64,000 bases of DNA from DATKRB01 sp036501425 (GTDB taxonomy: Bacteria; Actinomycetota; Acidimicrobiia; Acidimicrobiales; RAAP-2). The notes under the pieces were generated by a model that saw only the letters and a program-made list of their open reading frames with translations, was not told where the DNA came from and did not search any database. Within the stretch, counting starts at the first letter, position 1. Every line of letters starts with the position of its first letter. A program made the translations under genes and the position numbers. This document shows, one piece after another, positions 42,536 to 50,605 of this stretch. The stretch is from NCBI GenBank assembly GCA_036501425.1, contig DASYAI010000062.1, positions 162,303 to 226,302 of the forward strand, read 5' to 3'.

Positions 42536-43411
42536 GTGACGCGCATCGCCGACCTGCTGGCGAGGGGGCCGACCTACTCGTTCGAGTTCTTCCCGCCGAA
42601 GAACGACGCCGAGCTGACCCGGCTCGCCCGCTCCCTGCGCGAGCTCGAGCCGCTGGCGCCCTCGTTCGTGTCGGTGACCTACCGGGGCGGGGCGGAGTCC
42701 CGCCGGAGGACGTTCGACCTGGTGTCGGGGATGCTGCACACCACCGCGCTCACTCCGATGGCCCATCTGATCTGCGTCGCCCACTCGCGCCTCGAGCTGG
42801 CCGAGATCCTGGTCGAGTACCGGCGGGCCGGGGTCGAGAACCTGATGGCGCTCGGCGGCGACCCACCGCTGGACCAGGCGGCCTCGGACGGCGAGCTGCG
42901 CCACGCGGTCGAGCTGGTGGAGCTGGCCCGCGCCGTCGGCGGCTTCTCGATCGGCGTGGCGGCCCACCCGGCCGGGCACCCCGCCTCGCCCGACATGACC
43001 GCCGACCGCGACCACCTGGCGGCCAAGCTCGAGCTGGCCGACTTCGCGTGCACCCAGTTCTTCTTTTCGGTCGACGACTACTCCTCGCTGGTGGCGGACC
43101 TGCGCCGGCGCGGCGTCGCCAAGCCGGTGCTGCCCGGCATCATGCCGGTCACCGCGCTGAGCTCGATCGAGCGCATGGCCTCGATGGGCGCGCCGGTGCC
43201 CGAGTGGATGACCCGGCGCCTGGGGGCGGCGGCGATCGACGGGCCCGAGGCGGTGCGGCGAGAAGGGGTGGCGATCGCCACTGAGCTGTGCCGGCAGTTG
43301 CTCGACGTCGGGGCGCCCGGCCTGCACTTCTACACCCTCAACCAGTCGCGGGCGACCCGGGACATCTACGAGGCGCTCGACCTCGGTCCGGCGCTCCGCG
43401 CCGCCGGCTGA
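42536..43411 (+). CDS. metF: Methylenetetrahydrofolate reductase
   Basis: FAD enzyme reducing methylene-THF to methyl-THF for methionine synthesis. 291 residues. YSFEFFPPKNDAE with the catalytic Glu, SVTYRGGAESRRRT, NLMALGGDPP, CTQFFFSVDDY, PGIMPVTALSSIERM and LHFYTLNQS. GTG 42536 without ribosome binding site. Next to folD in the one-carbon group. Confidence 0.95.
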   Translation: MTRIADLLARGPTYSFEFFPPKNDAELTRLARSLRELEPLAPSFVSVTYRGGAESRRRTFDLVSGMLHTTALTPMAHLICVAHSRLELAEILVEYRRAGVENLMALGGDPPLDQAASDGELRHAVELVELARAVGGFSIGVAAHPAGHPASPDMTADRDHLAAKLELADFACTQFFFSVDDYSSLVADLRRRGVAKPVLPGIMPVTALSSIERMASMGAPVPEWMTRRLGAAAIDGPEAVRREGVAIATELCRQLLDVGAPGLHFYTLNQSRATRDIYEALDLGPALRAAG

Positions 43412-43420
43412 GCGCCGGCT

Positions 43421-43482
43421 CGACCCGGCGGTCGCCGGCCCGACGCCCGCACGACCCGGCCGCCGCCGGCCCGACGCCCGCA
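43421..43482 (+). repeat. 31-bp tandem repeat between metF and mdh
   Basis: Two adjacent copies (43421-43451, 43452-43482) beginning CGACCCGGC and ending GGCCCGACGCCCGCA, differing at two or three positions in the middle. Non-coding, upstream of the mdh -10 box. Confidence 0.8.
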
Positions 43483-43518
43483 TCAGGCCCGGGCTCGACC
43501 GGCGTGTCGCGGTCCCGG

Positions 43519-43524
43519 TAGCCT
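43519..43524 (+). promoter_or_regulatory. -10 box for leaderless mdh transcript
   Basis: TAGCCT ends 7 nt before ATG 43532; the intervening CCCGAGC has no Shine-Dalgarno character. Confidence 0.55.
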
Positions 43525-43531
43525 CCCGAGC

Positions 43532-44530
43532 ATGGCCACGAAGACCCCCGTCCACGTCACCGTCACCGGCGCCGCCGGCCAGATCGGGTACTCGCTGCTC
43601 TTCCGGATCGCCTCCGGCCAGCTGCTGGGCGCCGACCAGCCGGTGGTGCTCCGCCTGCTCGAGATCGAGCCGGCGCTCAAGGCGCTGGAGGGCGTGGTGA
43701 TGGAGCTGGACGACGGGGCCTTCCCCCTGCTCGCCGACGTGGTCGCCACCTCGGACCTGAAGACGGCGTTCGACGGGACGTCGTGGGCGTTGCTGGTGGG
43801 TTCGGTGCCCCGCAAGGCGGGGATGGAGCGGGGGGACCTCCTGAGCATCAACGGCGGGATCTTTAAGCCCCAGGGCCGGGCCGTCGCCGAGCACGCGGCG
43901 AGCGACGTGCGGATCCTGGTGGTCGGCAACCCCTGCAACACCAACTGCCTGATCGCCCGGTCCAACGCCCCCGAGGTCCCGGCCGACCGGTGGTTCGCCA
44001 TGACCCGGCTGGACGAGAACCGGGCCCGGTCCCAGCTGGCCAAAAAGGCGGGGGTCCCGGTGTCGTCGGTGAGCAACGTGGCGATCTGGGGCAACCACTC
44101 GGCCACCCAGTTCCCCGACTACGCCAACGCCCGGATCGACGGCACCCCGGTGCCCGAGGTGATCACCGACCACGAGTGGCTGCAGGGCGACTTCATCACC
44201 ACGGTCCAAAAGCGCGGCGCCGCCATCATCGACGCCCGCGGCGCCTCCTCCGCCGCCTCGGCCGCCAACGCCGCCATCGACACGGTGGTGGGGCTGCGCA
44301 CGGCCACGCCGGCCGGCTCGTGCGTGTCGGTGGCGGTGGCCAGCACCGGCCAGTACGGGGCGCCCGAGGGCCTGCAGTTCGGGTTCCCGGTGGTGGCCGA
44401 CGGGGCCGGGGGCTGGTCGGTGGCCGAGGGCTTCGTGCACGACGAGTTCGCCACGGCGCGCATCGCGGCCACGACCGAGGAGCTCGAGTCCGAGCGGGCC
44501 GAGGTTCGCCAGCTGGGCCTGCTGGGCTGA
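43532..44530 (+). CDS. mdh: Malate dehydrogenase
   Basis: NAD-dependent malate/oxaloacetate interconversion in the TCA cycle. 332 residues, the longer actinobacterial/cytosolic-type MDH: VTGAAGQIGYSLLFRIASG, substrate Arg in GSVPRKAGMERGDLL, VGNPCNTNCLIA, TRLDENRARSQLA, and catalytic His in IWGNHSATQFPD. Shares the neighbourhood with sucCD. Confidence 0.97.
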   Translation: MATKTPVHVTVTGAAGQIGYSLLFRIASGQLLGADQPVVLRLLEIEPALKALEGVVMELDDGAFPLLADVVATSDLKTAFDGTSWALLVGSVPRKAGMERGDLLSINGGIFKPQGRAVAEHAASDVRILVVGNPCNTNCLIARSNAPEVPADRWFAMTRLDENRARSQLAKKAGVPVSSVSNVAIWGNHSATQFPDYANARIDGTPVPEVITDHEWLQGDFITTVQKRGAAIIDARGASSAASAANAAIDTVVGLRTATPAGSCVSVAVASTGQYGAPEGLQFGFPVVADGAGGWSVAEGFVHDEFATARIAATTEELESERAEVRQLGLLG

Positions 44531-44567
44531 ACGACCCCGCCCCGGGGGCCGAGCAACCGCGTCACCC

Positions 44568-44645
44568 GCAGGGGGTCCGCTCAGCCCCGGACCCAGGGGG
44601 CTCCGCTCGGCCTCCGACCAGGGGGTCCGCTCAGCCCCGGACCCA
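44568..44645. terminator. Duplicated stem-loop between convergent genes
   Basis: An exact 28-bp element starting CAGGGGGTCCGCTCAG occurs at 44568-44595 and 44618-44645 (period 50), with a degenerate partial copy between. Each copy folds as GGGTCCG / CGGACCC, 7-bp stem and 8-nt loop (44572-44593, 44622-44643). It sits between mdh (plus) and the 44660-44884 gene (minus), the expected place for a bidirectional terminator. There is no T-run on either side, so termination is inference. Confidence 0.5.
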
Positions 44646-44659
44646 GCCTCCGACGGCCG

Positions 44660-44884
44660 TCAGGTCGCCAGCGGCAAGGACAGCGGGAGCGGCACCTCGA
44701 TCCCGGCGTTGTGGAGGAACGCCAGCTTCCGACCGACCGTGTCGTGCCAGAGCGTCATCTCCTCGTCGAAGTGGGCCCGGTCCCCGTCCTCACATGCGTG
44801 CTCGAGCTCGTCGAACGCCGCGTCCTCGGCGTCGAGCAGCTCGCGGTACCTGAGTAGGAAGTGGTCGTCGATCGGCTGCCTCAC
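44660..44884 (-). CDS. Small acidic hypothetical protein
   Basis: I do not recognise a family. From GTG 44884, behind GAGGGGAGG on the minus strand (4 nt spacing), it encodes 74 residues: predicted helical, acidic (LLDAEDAAFDELEHACEDGDRAHFDEE), with a Trp-His (TLWHDTVGRKLAFLHNAG) segment. No signal peptide or membrane segment. An upstream start at 44935 adds 17 Arg-rich residues and is less likely. The pattern resembles small helical proteins of unknown function; it is downstream of the sdh cluster in the same direction. Confidence 0.6.
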   Translation of the reverse strand: MRQPIDDHFLLRYRELLDAEDAAFDELEHACEDGDRAHFDEEMTLWHDTVGRKLAFLHNAGIEVPLPLSLPLAT

Positions 44885-44985
44885 TCGGCCTCCCCTCTGC
44901 GCGGCCCGCCGGCCGGCGGCCCGTCGCGTCGACACTACCGCCGGCGATCTCGAGCCGTCGGGGCGCCCAGCGGGGGACGGGGGGG

Positions 44986-45471
44986 TCAGTACGTGGTGGC
45001 GGCGTGGAGCGCTTCGAGCCGGACCGCGGCGGCCGCCAGCAGGGCCTGGCCCGCCACCAGCACCGACAAGTCGCCCCGGACCTGGACCCGCCCGGCGCCC
45101 AGCGCGTCGACAGCGTCGAGGGTGCCGAGCGACAGCGAGACCGCGTCGTCGTAGGAGAGGACCACCGACACGTCGGCCTCCGGCCCGTCACCCCCCGGGC
45201 CCCCCGCGTCCGCCCACTGGTGGCGTATGGTGACCCGGCCGTGGTCGACGCTCAGGACGGTGCGCACCACCCCGGGGGGGTCCGGCGCACCGGTCCCATC
45301 CGCCCCGCGAGCGGCGCCGATGGCCTCGAGGAGGTCCGGCGGCGGGTCGACGACCACCTGGGCCACCCGGAAGACGCCCTCACGCGGCGCGGGCGACTCC
45401 GGCTCCCACGCCATGTCCACCAGCGCCTCGTTGAAGGCGTCCACCCAGGCGGGCGAGAGGAACCGTGGCAC
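44986..45471 (-). CDS. SCP2-like (sterol-carrier-type) protein downstream of sdhB
   Basis: 161 residues from GTG 45471, 9 nt after the sdhB stop, so co-transcribed with sdh. Starts PRFLSPAWVDAFNEALVDMAW; the middle has a beta-rich HGRVTIRHQWADAGGP stretch, and the end reads VQVRGDLSVLVAGQALLAAAAVRLEAL, resembling the GDL-containing lipid-cavity end of SCP2 domains. Family assignment is tentative. No signal peptide. Its position suggests a role in assembly or lipid environment of the Sdh complex, by inference only. Confidence 0.6.
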   Translation of the reverse strand: MPRFLSPAWVDAFNEALVDMAWEPESPAPREGVFRVAQVVVDPPPDLLEAIGAARGADGTGAPDPPGVVRTVLSVDHGRVTIRHQWADAGGPGGDGPEADVSVVLSYDDAVSLSLGTLDAVDALGAGRVQVRGDLSVLVAGQALLAAAAVRLEALHAATTY

Positions 45472-45479
45472 CGGCGGCC

Positions 45480-46256
45480 TCAGGAGAGGTCGGCCGCGGC
45501 CTCCTCGGCCGACGCCTTGCGCCGGCGCAGGATGGTCCGACCCAGCCAGCCCACCGGGTCGTAGGAGGCATCCACCACCCGCTCCTTCAGCGGGATGATG
45601 CCGTTGTCGGTGATCTTGATGTGCTCGGGGCACACCTCGGTGCAGCACTTGGTGATGTTGCACAGCCCGAGGCCGGCCCGCTCGCGCACCAGCTCGCGCC
45701 GGTCGTTGGTGTCGAGCGGGTGCATCTCGAGCTCGGCGTAGCGGATGAAGAAGCGGGGGCCGGCGTAGGCGGCCTTGTTCTCCTCGTGGTCGCGGATCAC
45801 GTGGCACACGTTCTGGCACATGAAGCACTCGATGCACTTGCGGAACTCCTGGCCCCGCTCCACGTCGACCTGCTGCATGCGGTAGCCCTCGGGCCCGGGG
45901 GGCGCCGGCTTGAACGCCGGCACCTGCTTGGCCCGCTCGTAGTTGAAGCTCACGTCGGTGACCAGGTCCCGGACGATCGGGAAGGTCCGCATGGGTGCCA
46001 CCGTCACCGGACCCTCGGGAAGCTGGTCCATACGGGTCATGCACATGAGCCGTGGCTTGCCGTTGATCTCGGCCGAGCACGAGCCGCACTTGCCCGCCTT
46101 GCAGTTCCACCGGCAGGCCAGGTCGGGCGCCGCGGTGGCCTGCACCCGGTGGATCACATCGAGGACCACCTCGCCCTCCTGGGACGGCAGGACGTAGTCC
46201 TCGAAACCGCCTCCAGCAGGGTCGCCCCGCCAGACGCGCAGGGTGACGTCGGTCAT
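45480..46256 (-). CDS. sdhB: Succinate dehydrogenase iron-sulfur subunit
   Basis: Electron-transfer subunit, 258 residues. [2Fe-2S] ligands C52, C57, C60, C72 (CKAGKCGSC ... C); [4Fe-4S] and [3Fe-4S] ligands in KCIECFMCQNVC and KCCTEVCPEHI. Start ATG 46256 overlaps the sdhA stop (TGATG). Order membrane subunit-sdhA-sdhB corresponds to mycobacterial Sdh1 (Rv0249c-Rv0248c-Rv0247c). Confidence 0.96.
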   Translation of the reverse strand: MTDVTLRVWRGDPAGGGFEDYVLPSQEGEVVLDVIHRVQATAAPDLACRWNCKAGKCGSCSAEINGKPRLMCMTRMDQLPEGPVTVAPMRTFPIVRDLVTDVSFNYERAKQVPAFKPAPPGPEGYRMQQVDVERGQEFRKCIECFMCQNVCHVIRDHEENKAAYAGPRFFIRYAELEMHPLDTNDRRELVRERAGLGLCNITKCCTEVCPEHIKITDNGIIPLKERVVDASYDPVGWLGRTILRRRKASAEEAAADLS

Positions 46257-48073
46257 CAGTGTGCCTCCTCCTCGAAGAGCGACTGCAGCTCGGCCGGCAT
46301 GACCGGCAGCGGCTCAGGGGTGATCGAGATCGGGGCGCCCATGCCCCGCTCGCCGACCTGGCGCTGGACCAGGTTGACCTTCCCGAACTCGGGGTCGGCG
46401 TCGGGGAAGTCCTCGCGGGTGTGCCCGCCCCGGCTCTCGCGCCGGTGCAGGGCACCCTGGGCGACCGCGGTCGACACGGTGAGCATCGCCGGCAGGTCGG
46501 TGGCCAGGTTCCAGCCCGGGTTGTAGGCCCGCCCGCCGCCGATGGCGACCTTGCCCGCCCGGTCCTTCAGCTCCTCGAGCTTGCCGAGCGCCTCCTCGAG
46601 CTCGGACCCGGTGCGGATGATGCCCACCAGGGCCTGCATGGTTTCCTGCAGCGTCTGGTGGACCTCGTAGGGGTTCTCGCCGCCGCCCCGCTCGAACGGC
46701 GCCAGCGCCTCGGCCACCACCTCGTCGATCTCCGCCTGGTCGACCACCGGGTCGCCGGTGCGCCCCTCGGCGTAGTCGGCCGCCCCCAGCCCGGCCCGGC
46801 GCCCGAACACCAGCAGGTCCGACAGCGAGTTGCCCCCGAGCCGGTTGGCGCCGTGCATCCCGCCGGCGACCTCCCCGGCGGCGAAGAGCCCGGGGACCGT
46901 GGCCGCCTCGGTCTCCGCGTCGACCCGCACGCCGCCCATCATGTAGTGGCAGGTCGGCCCGACCTCCATCGCCTCGCTGGTGATGTCGACCCCGGCCAGC
47001 TCCATGAACTGGTGGTACATGGAGGGCAGCCGGCGCCGGATGTACTCGGCCGAGCGCCGCGAGGCGATGTCGAGGAACACCCCGCCGTGGGGGCTGCCGC
47101 GCCCGGCCTTCACCTCGCTGTTGATCGCCCGGGCGACCTCGTCGCGCGGCAGCAGGTCCGGGGTGCGGCGGTTGTTGGCGTGGTCGTCGTACCAGCGGTC
47201 GGCTTCCTCTTCGGTCTCCGCCGTCTCGGCCCGGAACATGGGGGCGACGTAGTCGAACATGAACCGCTGGCCCTCGCTGTTGCGCAGCGCCCCACCGTCG
47301 CCCCGCACGCCCTCGGTCACGAGGAGGCCCCGGACCGACAGGGGCCACACCATGCCGGTGGGGTGGAACTGCACGCACTCCATCTCGATCACGTCGGCGC
47401 CGGCCCACAGCGCCATGGCGTGGCCGTCGCCGGTCGACTCCCATGAGTTCGAGGTGTACAGCCAGCTCTTGCCGATCGACCCGGTAGCCAGGACCACCGC
47501 CTTGGCCGTGAACCCGACGAACTGGCCGGTCGGCCGCCAGTACCCGATGGCGCCGCTGACCCGGCCCTCCCCGTCGGTCAGCAGGCGCAGCACCTTGCAC
47601 TCCATAAAGACGTCGATGTCCATCGACACGGCCTTCTGCTGGAGGGTGCGGATCAGCTCGAGCCCGGTCCGGTCGCCGACGTGGGCGAGGCGGGCAAAGC
47701 GGTGGCCGCCGAAGTCCCGCTGGGTGATCCGGCCGTCCTTGGTCCGGTCGAAGAGCGCTCCCCATCCCTCCAGCTCGTGCACCCGGTCCGGGGCCTCTTG
47801 CGCGTGGAGCTGGGCCATGCGCCAGTTGTTGAGCATCTTGCCGCCCCGCATGGTGTCGCGGAAGTGCACCCGCCAGTTGTCGTCGGGGTAGACGTTGCCC
47901 ATGGCGGCGGCCACCCCGCCCTCGGCCATGACCGTGTGGGCCTTGCCGAGGAGGGACTTGCACACCAGCGCGGTGCGCAGCCCGCGCTGCTTGGCTTCGA
48001 TGGCGGCCCGCAGCCCGGCGCCACCGGCACCGATCACGATCACGTCGTACTGGTGGGACTCGTACTCGGCCAT
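46256..48073 (-). CDS. sdhA: Succinate dehydrogenase flavoprotein subunit
   Basis: Catalytic FAD subunit, 605 residues from ATG 48073 (AGGGGA upstream). VIVIGAGGAGLRAAIEA, the FAD-linking His in LLGKAHTVMAEGGVAAAMG, VQFHPTGMVWPLSVRG at the active site, and ANRLGGNSLSDLLVFGRRAG. The upstream open frame to 48208 lacks family features and was excluded. Confidence 0.96.
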   Translation of the reverse strand: MAEYESHQYDVIVIGAGGAGLRAAIEAKQRGLRTALVCKSLLGKAHTVMAEGGVAAAMGNVYPDDNWRVHFRDTMRGGKMLNNWRMAQLHAQEAPDRVHELEGWGALFDRTKDGRITQRDFGGHRFARLAHVGDRTGLELIRTLQQKAVSMDIDVFMECKVLRLLTDGEGRVSGAIGYWRPTGQFVGFTAKAVVLATGSIGKSWLYTSNSWESTGDGHAMALWAGADVIEMECVQFHPTGMVWPLSVRGLLVTEGVRGDGGALRNSEGQRFMFDYVAPMFRAETAETEEEADRWYDDHANNRRTPDLLPRDEVARAINSEVKAGRGSPHGGVFLDIASRRSAEYIRRRLPSMYHQFMELAGVDITSEAMEVGPTCHYMMGGVRVDAETEAATVPGLFAAGEVAGGMHGANRLGGNSLSDLLVFGRRAGLGAADYAEGRTGDPVVDQAEIDEVVAEALAPFERGGGENPYEVHQTLQETMQALVGIIRTGSELEEALGKLEELKDRAGKVAIGGGRAYNPGWNLATDLPAMLTVSTAVAQGALHRRESRGGHTREDFPDADPEFGKVNLVQRQVGERGMGAPISITPEPLPVMPAELQSLFEEEAH

Positions 48074-48140
48074 GTCGTTCCCCTGTCGCTCCTCGTCTCG
48101 TCTTCCCGCCGGCACTCGCCGGGCCGGCGTCCGTCCCCGC

Positions 48141-48974
48141 CTAGAACAGCCTGGGGTCGTGGAACGCCCCGCTGGCCACCAGCCGGACGTAGAGGTCGGT
48201 GAGCGCAACGAAGACGAGGCTCGCCCAGGCGAACTTCATGTGGTTCGCGTTCAGCGGGGTGACCAGCTTCCAGAGGCGGTGCCGGATCGGATGCTGCGAG
48301 AAGCTCTTCACCTGGCCGCCGCAGAGGTGCCGGCACGAGTGACACGAGATCGAGTAGAGCCACAGCAGCACCGCGTTGACGCACAGCACCAGGGTGCCCA
48401 CGCTCACCCCGATGCCCGAGGCGATCCCGGGCTGGCGGAAGGCCATCACCGCGTCGATGGTGAGGATCACGTTGAACGCCAGGCCGGCGTAGAAGAACCA
48501 GCGGTGGACGTTCTGGAAGATGAGCGGGAACCGGGTCTCGCCGGTGTAGCTCCCGTGGGCGTCGGCCACCGCGCAATTGGGCGGGGAGAGCCAGATGGAG
48601 CGGTAGTAGGCGCGCCGGTAGTAGTAGCAGGTCAGCCGGAAACCCAGGGGGATCACCAGGACCAGCAGGGCCGGCGACACCTCCCAGCCTGGGATGTACT
48701 GGCTCCCGCGCGCCCCGACCGCGGCGCAGCTGGCGGTGAGGCAGGGCGAGTAGAAGGGCGAGATGAGGTCCCGGTGGGCGGCGGCGCCGACGTAGTAGTC
48801 GCCGTTCACCAGGGCGGCGTACGTGGCGTAGCCCACGAACACGATGAGGATCGTCGCGGTCACCGTGGGCTGCAGCCACCAGCGGTCTCGTCGCAGCGTG
48901 GGGACGTCGGGCCCGCCCCGGGGCGGGCCGATCTGGACGGGAGTGACCGATGCGCTCTCGACCGTCGTCGTCAC
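48141..48974 (-). CDS. Succinate dehydrogenase membrane subunit (Sdh1 type)
   Basis: 277 residues from GTG 48974, five strong hydrophobic helices (VTATILIVFVGYATYAALV, VSPALLVLVIPLGF, WFFYAGLAFNVILTIDAVMAF, VGTLVLCVNAVLLWLYSIS, FAWASLVFVALTDLYVRL). A five-helix fused anchor matches the actinobacterial Sdh1 membrane chain. A Cys/His cluster CHSCRHLCGG follows helix 4. Anchors SdhAB to the membrane and passes electrons to quinone. First gene of the minus-strand sdh operon. Confidence 0.88.
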   Translation of the reverse strand: MTTTVESASVTPVQIGPPRGGPDVPTLRRDRWWLQPTVTATILIVFVGYATYAALVNGDYYVGAAAHRDLISPFYSPCLTASCAAVGARGSQYIPGWEVSPALLVLVIPLGFRLTCYYYRRAYYRSIWLSPPNCAVADAHGSYTGETRFPLIFQNVHRWFFYAGLAFNVILTIDAVMAFRQPGIASGIGVSVGTLVLCVNAVLLWLYSISCHSCRHLCGGQVKSFSQHPIRHRLWKLVTPLNANHMKFAWASLVFVALTDLYVRLVASGAFHDPRLF

Positions 48975-48992
48975 GTGCCTCCCTCTTCGATC

Positions 48993-49014
48993 TCCCGCGC
49001 CGGTCGGCGCGGGA
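48993..49014. promoter_or_regulatory. Palindromic hairpin upstream of the sdh operon
   Basis: TCCCGCGCC (48993-49001) / GGCGCGGGA (49006-49014), perfect 9-bp stem, 4-nt loop, 18 bp upstream of the sdh membrane-subunit start. Could be a 5'-UTR structure or operator. Confidence 0.45.
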
Positions 49015-49082
49015 CCGTCGGCCACCCCGTGCTGTGGGGCGCCCGGCCCGTCCCGCGCCCGACCGGGGCCGGGAACAGGGCG

Positions 49083-49101
49083 GTTCACATCTTTCCAGAA
49101 C
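49083..49101. promoter_or_regulatory. GTTC-N11-GAAC inverted repeat in the sdh/moxR divergent region
   Basis: GTTC (49083-49086) and GAAC (49098-49101) flank 11 bp in the 188-bp region between divergent sdh and the AAA+ gene. Possible dimeric regulator site; short half-sites make chance occurrence quite possible. Confidence 0.25.
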
Positions 49102-49149
49102 GCGGGCGCCCGGGCACAACTCGCGGGCGCCCCGGCGTGGCCCAAGGCA

Positions 49150-49155
49150 TAGGCT
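49150..49155 (+). promoter_or_regulatory. -10 box for the leaderless MoxR-family transcript
   Basis: TAGGCT, 7 nt before ATG 49163, no Shine-Dalgarno between. Same sequence and spacing as before the DivIVA-domain gene at 62971. Confidence 0.55.
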
Positions 49156-49162
49156 TGCCGGC

Positions 49163-50605
49163 ATGCCCGCCGCGCAGCCCCACCCACCCACCCCGCCCTC
49201 CGACCTGCCCCGGACGCTCGGCGACCTGCGGGCGTCGGGCTGGCAGTCGGTCCCGGTGGCCGACGAGCTGCGGCGGAACGCGTCCGCCCGCATCGCCGCC
49301 GGCCAACCGCTGATCGAAGGCGTGCTCGGCTTCGAGGATACCGTCGTCCCCCAGCTCGAGAACGCCCTCATGGCCGGCCACGACGTGATCCTCCTCGGTG
49401 AGCGCGGCCAGGCCAAGACCCGGATCATCCGGTCGCTGGTGGCGCTGCTCGACGAGTGGCTGCCGGTGCTGGCCGGCTCGGAGATCAACGACGACCCGAC
49501 CCGCCCCACCTCGCTCTACGGGCGGGTGAAGGTGGCCGAGGACGGCGACGAGGCGGCCGTCACCTGGGTGCACCGCTCCGAGCGGTACGGCGAGAAGCTG
49601 GCCACGCCCGACACCTCCATCGCCGACCTGATCGGCGAGGTGGACCCGATCAAGATCGCCGAGGGCCGGTACCTGTCCGACGAGCTGGCGCTGCACTACG
49701 GGCTGGTGCCCCGGGTCAACCGAGGGATCTTCGCCATCAACGAGCTGCCGGACCTCTCCGAGCGGATCCAGGTCGGGCTGCTGAACGTGCTCGAGGAGCG
49801 AGACGTCCAGATCCGGGGCCATCGGATCCGCCTGCCCATCGACGTGGTGCTGGTGGCCACGGCCAACCCCGAGGACTACACCAACCGGGGCCGGATCATC
49901 ACGCCGCTCAAGGACCGCTTCGGCGCCCAGATCCGGACCCACTACCCGCCCGACGCGGAGGTGGAGGCCACCATCATGCGGGCCGAGGCCGAGCTGCCCA
50001 CGGGCGGCCTGCCGGTGACGGTGCCCGACTACCTGCAGGAGGTGATCGCCGAGATCAGCCAGCTGGCCCGGCGCAGCCCGCACCTCAACCAGCGCAGCGG
50101 CGTGTCGGTGCGGCTCACCATCGCCAACTACGAGACCCTGGTGGCCAACGCGATCCGGCGGGCGCTGCGCAACTCCGAGCCCGTCGCGGTGCCCCGGGTC
50201 AGCGACCTGGCCGCCCTCGTGCCCTCCACCCAGGGCAAGATCGAGGTGGAGGCGCTGGAGGAGGGCCGCGAGGCCGACGTGGTCGCCCAGCTGGTCTCCG
50301 CCGCGGTGCTCTCCGTGTTCCGGCGGCGGGTGACCCTCGACGACCCGAGCGCCGTGGTGGGGGCGTTCGACAGCGACACAGTGGTCCATGCCGGCGACGA
50401 CCTGGCGGCGTCCCAGTACCTGTCGGTGCTGCGCGACCTGCCGGCGCTCGAACCGCCGACCCGGGCGCTGGCCGGCGCCGACGCGGCGGAGTCGCCGGCC
50501 CTGATGGCCAGCGCGCTCGAGTTCCTGCTGGAGGGCCTGCACCTGACCAAGCGGCTGAACAAGGACGCCTCGGGGCCCCGGGCGCTCTACCGGAGCCGGA
50601 AGTGA
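49163..50605 (+). CDS. MoxR/magnesium-chelatase-I-like AAA+ ATPase
   Basis: 480 residues. Walker A GERGQAKT (79-86), Walker B-type GIFAINELPDLSERIQVGLLNVLEE, sensor region VVLVATANPEDYTNRGRIITPLKDRF. Length, motifs and the VWA partner downstream resemble mycobacterial Rv0958-Rv0959. MoxR-type ATPases act as chaperones or metal-insertion motors together with VWA proteins; no substrate can be named. The C-terminal part (after ~340) is helical and ends basic. Stop overlaps the VWA gene as GTGA. Confidence 0.9.
   Translation: MPAAQPHPPTPPSDLPRTLGDLRASGWQSVPVADELRRNASARIAAGQPLIEGVLGFEDTVVPQLENALMAGHDVILLGERGQAKTRIIRSLVALLDEWLPVLAGSEINDDPTRPTSLYGRVKVAEDGDEAAVTWVHRSERYGEKLATPDTSIADLIGEVDPIKIAEGRYLSDELALHYGLVPRVNRGIFAINELPDLSERIQVGLLNVLEERDVQIRGHRIRLPIDVVLVATANPEDYTNRGRIITPLKDRFGAQIRTHYPPDAEVEATIMRAEAELPTGGLPVTVPDYLQEVIAEISQLARRSPHLNQRSGVSVRLTIANYETLVANAIRRALRNSEPVAVPRVSDLAALVPSTQGKIEVEALEEGREADVVAQLVSAAVLSVFRRRVTLDDPSAVVGAFDSDTVVHAGDDLAASQYLSVLRDLPALEPPTRALAGADAAESPALMASALEFLLEGLHLTKRLNKDASGPRALYRSRK

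Noticed and set aside
44531..44985. Intrinsic terminators with T-runs
   Set aside because: Stem-loops exist but no run of four or more T follows on either strand, here or elsewhere in the window; only stem-loop calls were made.
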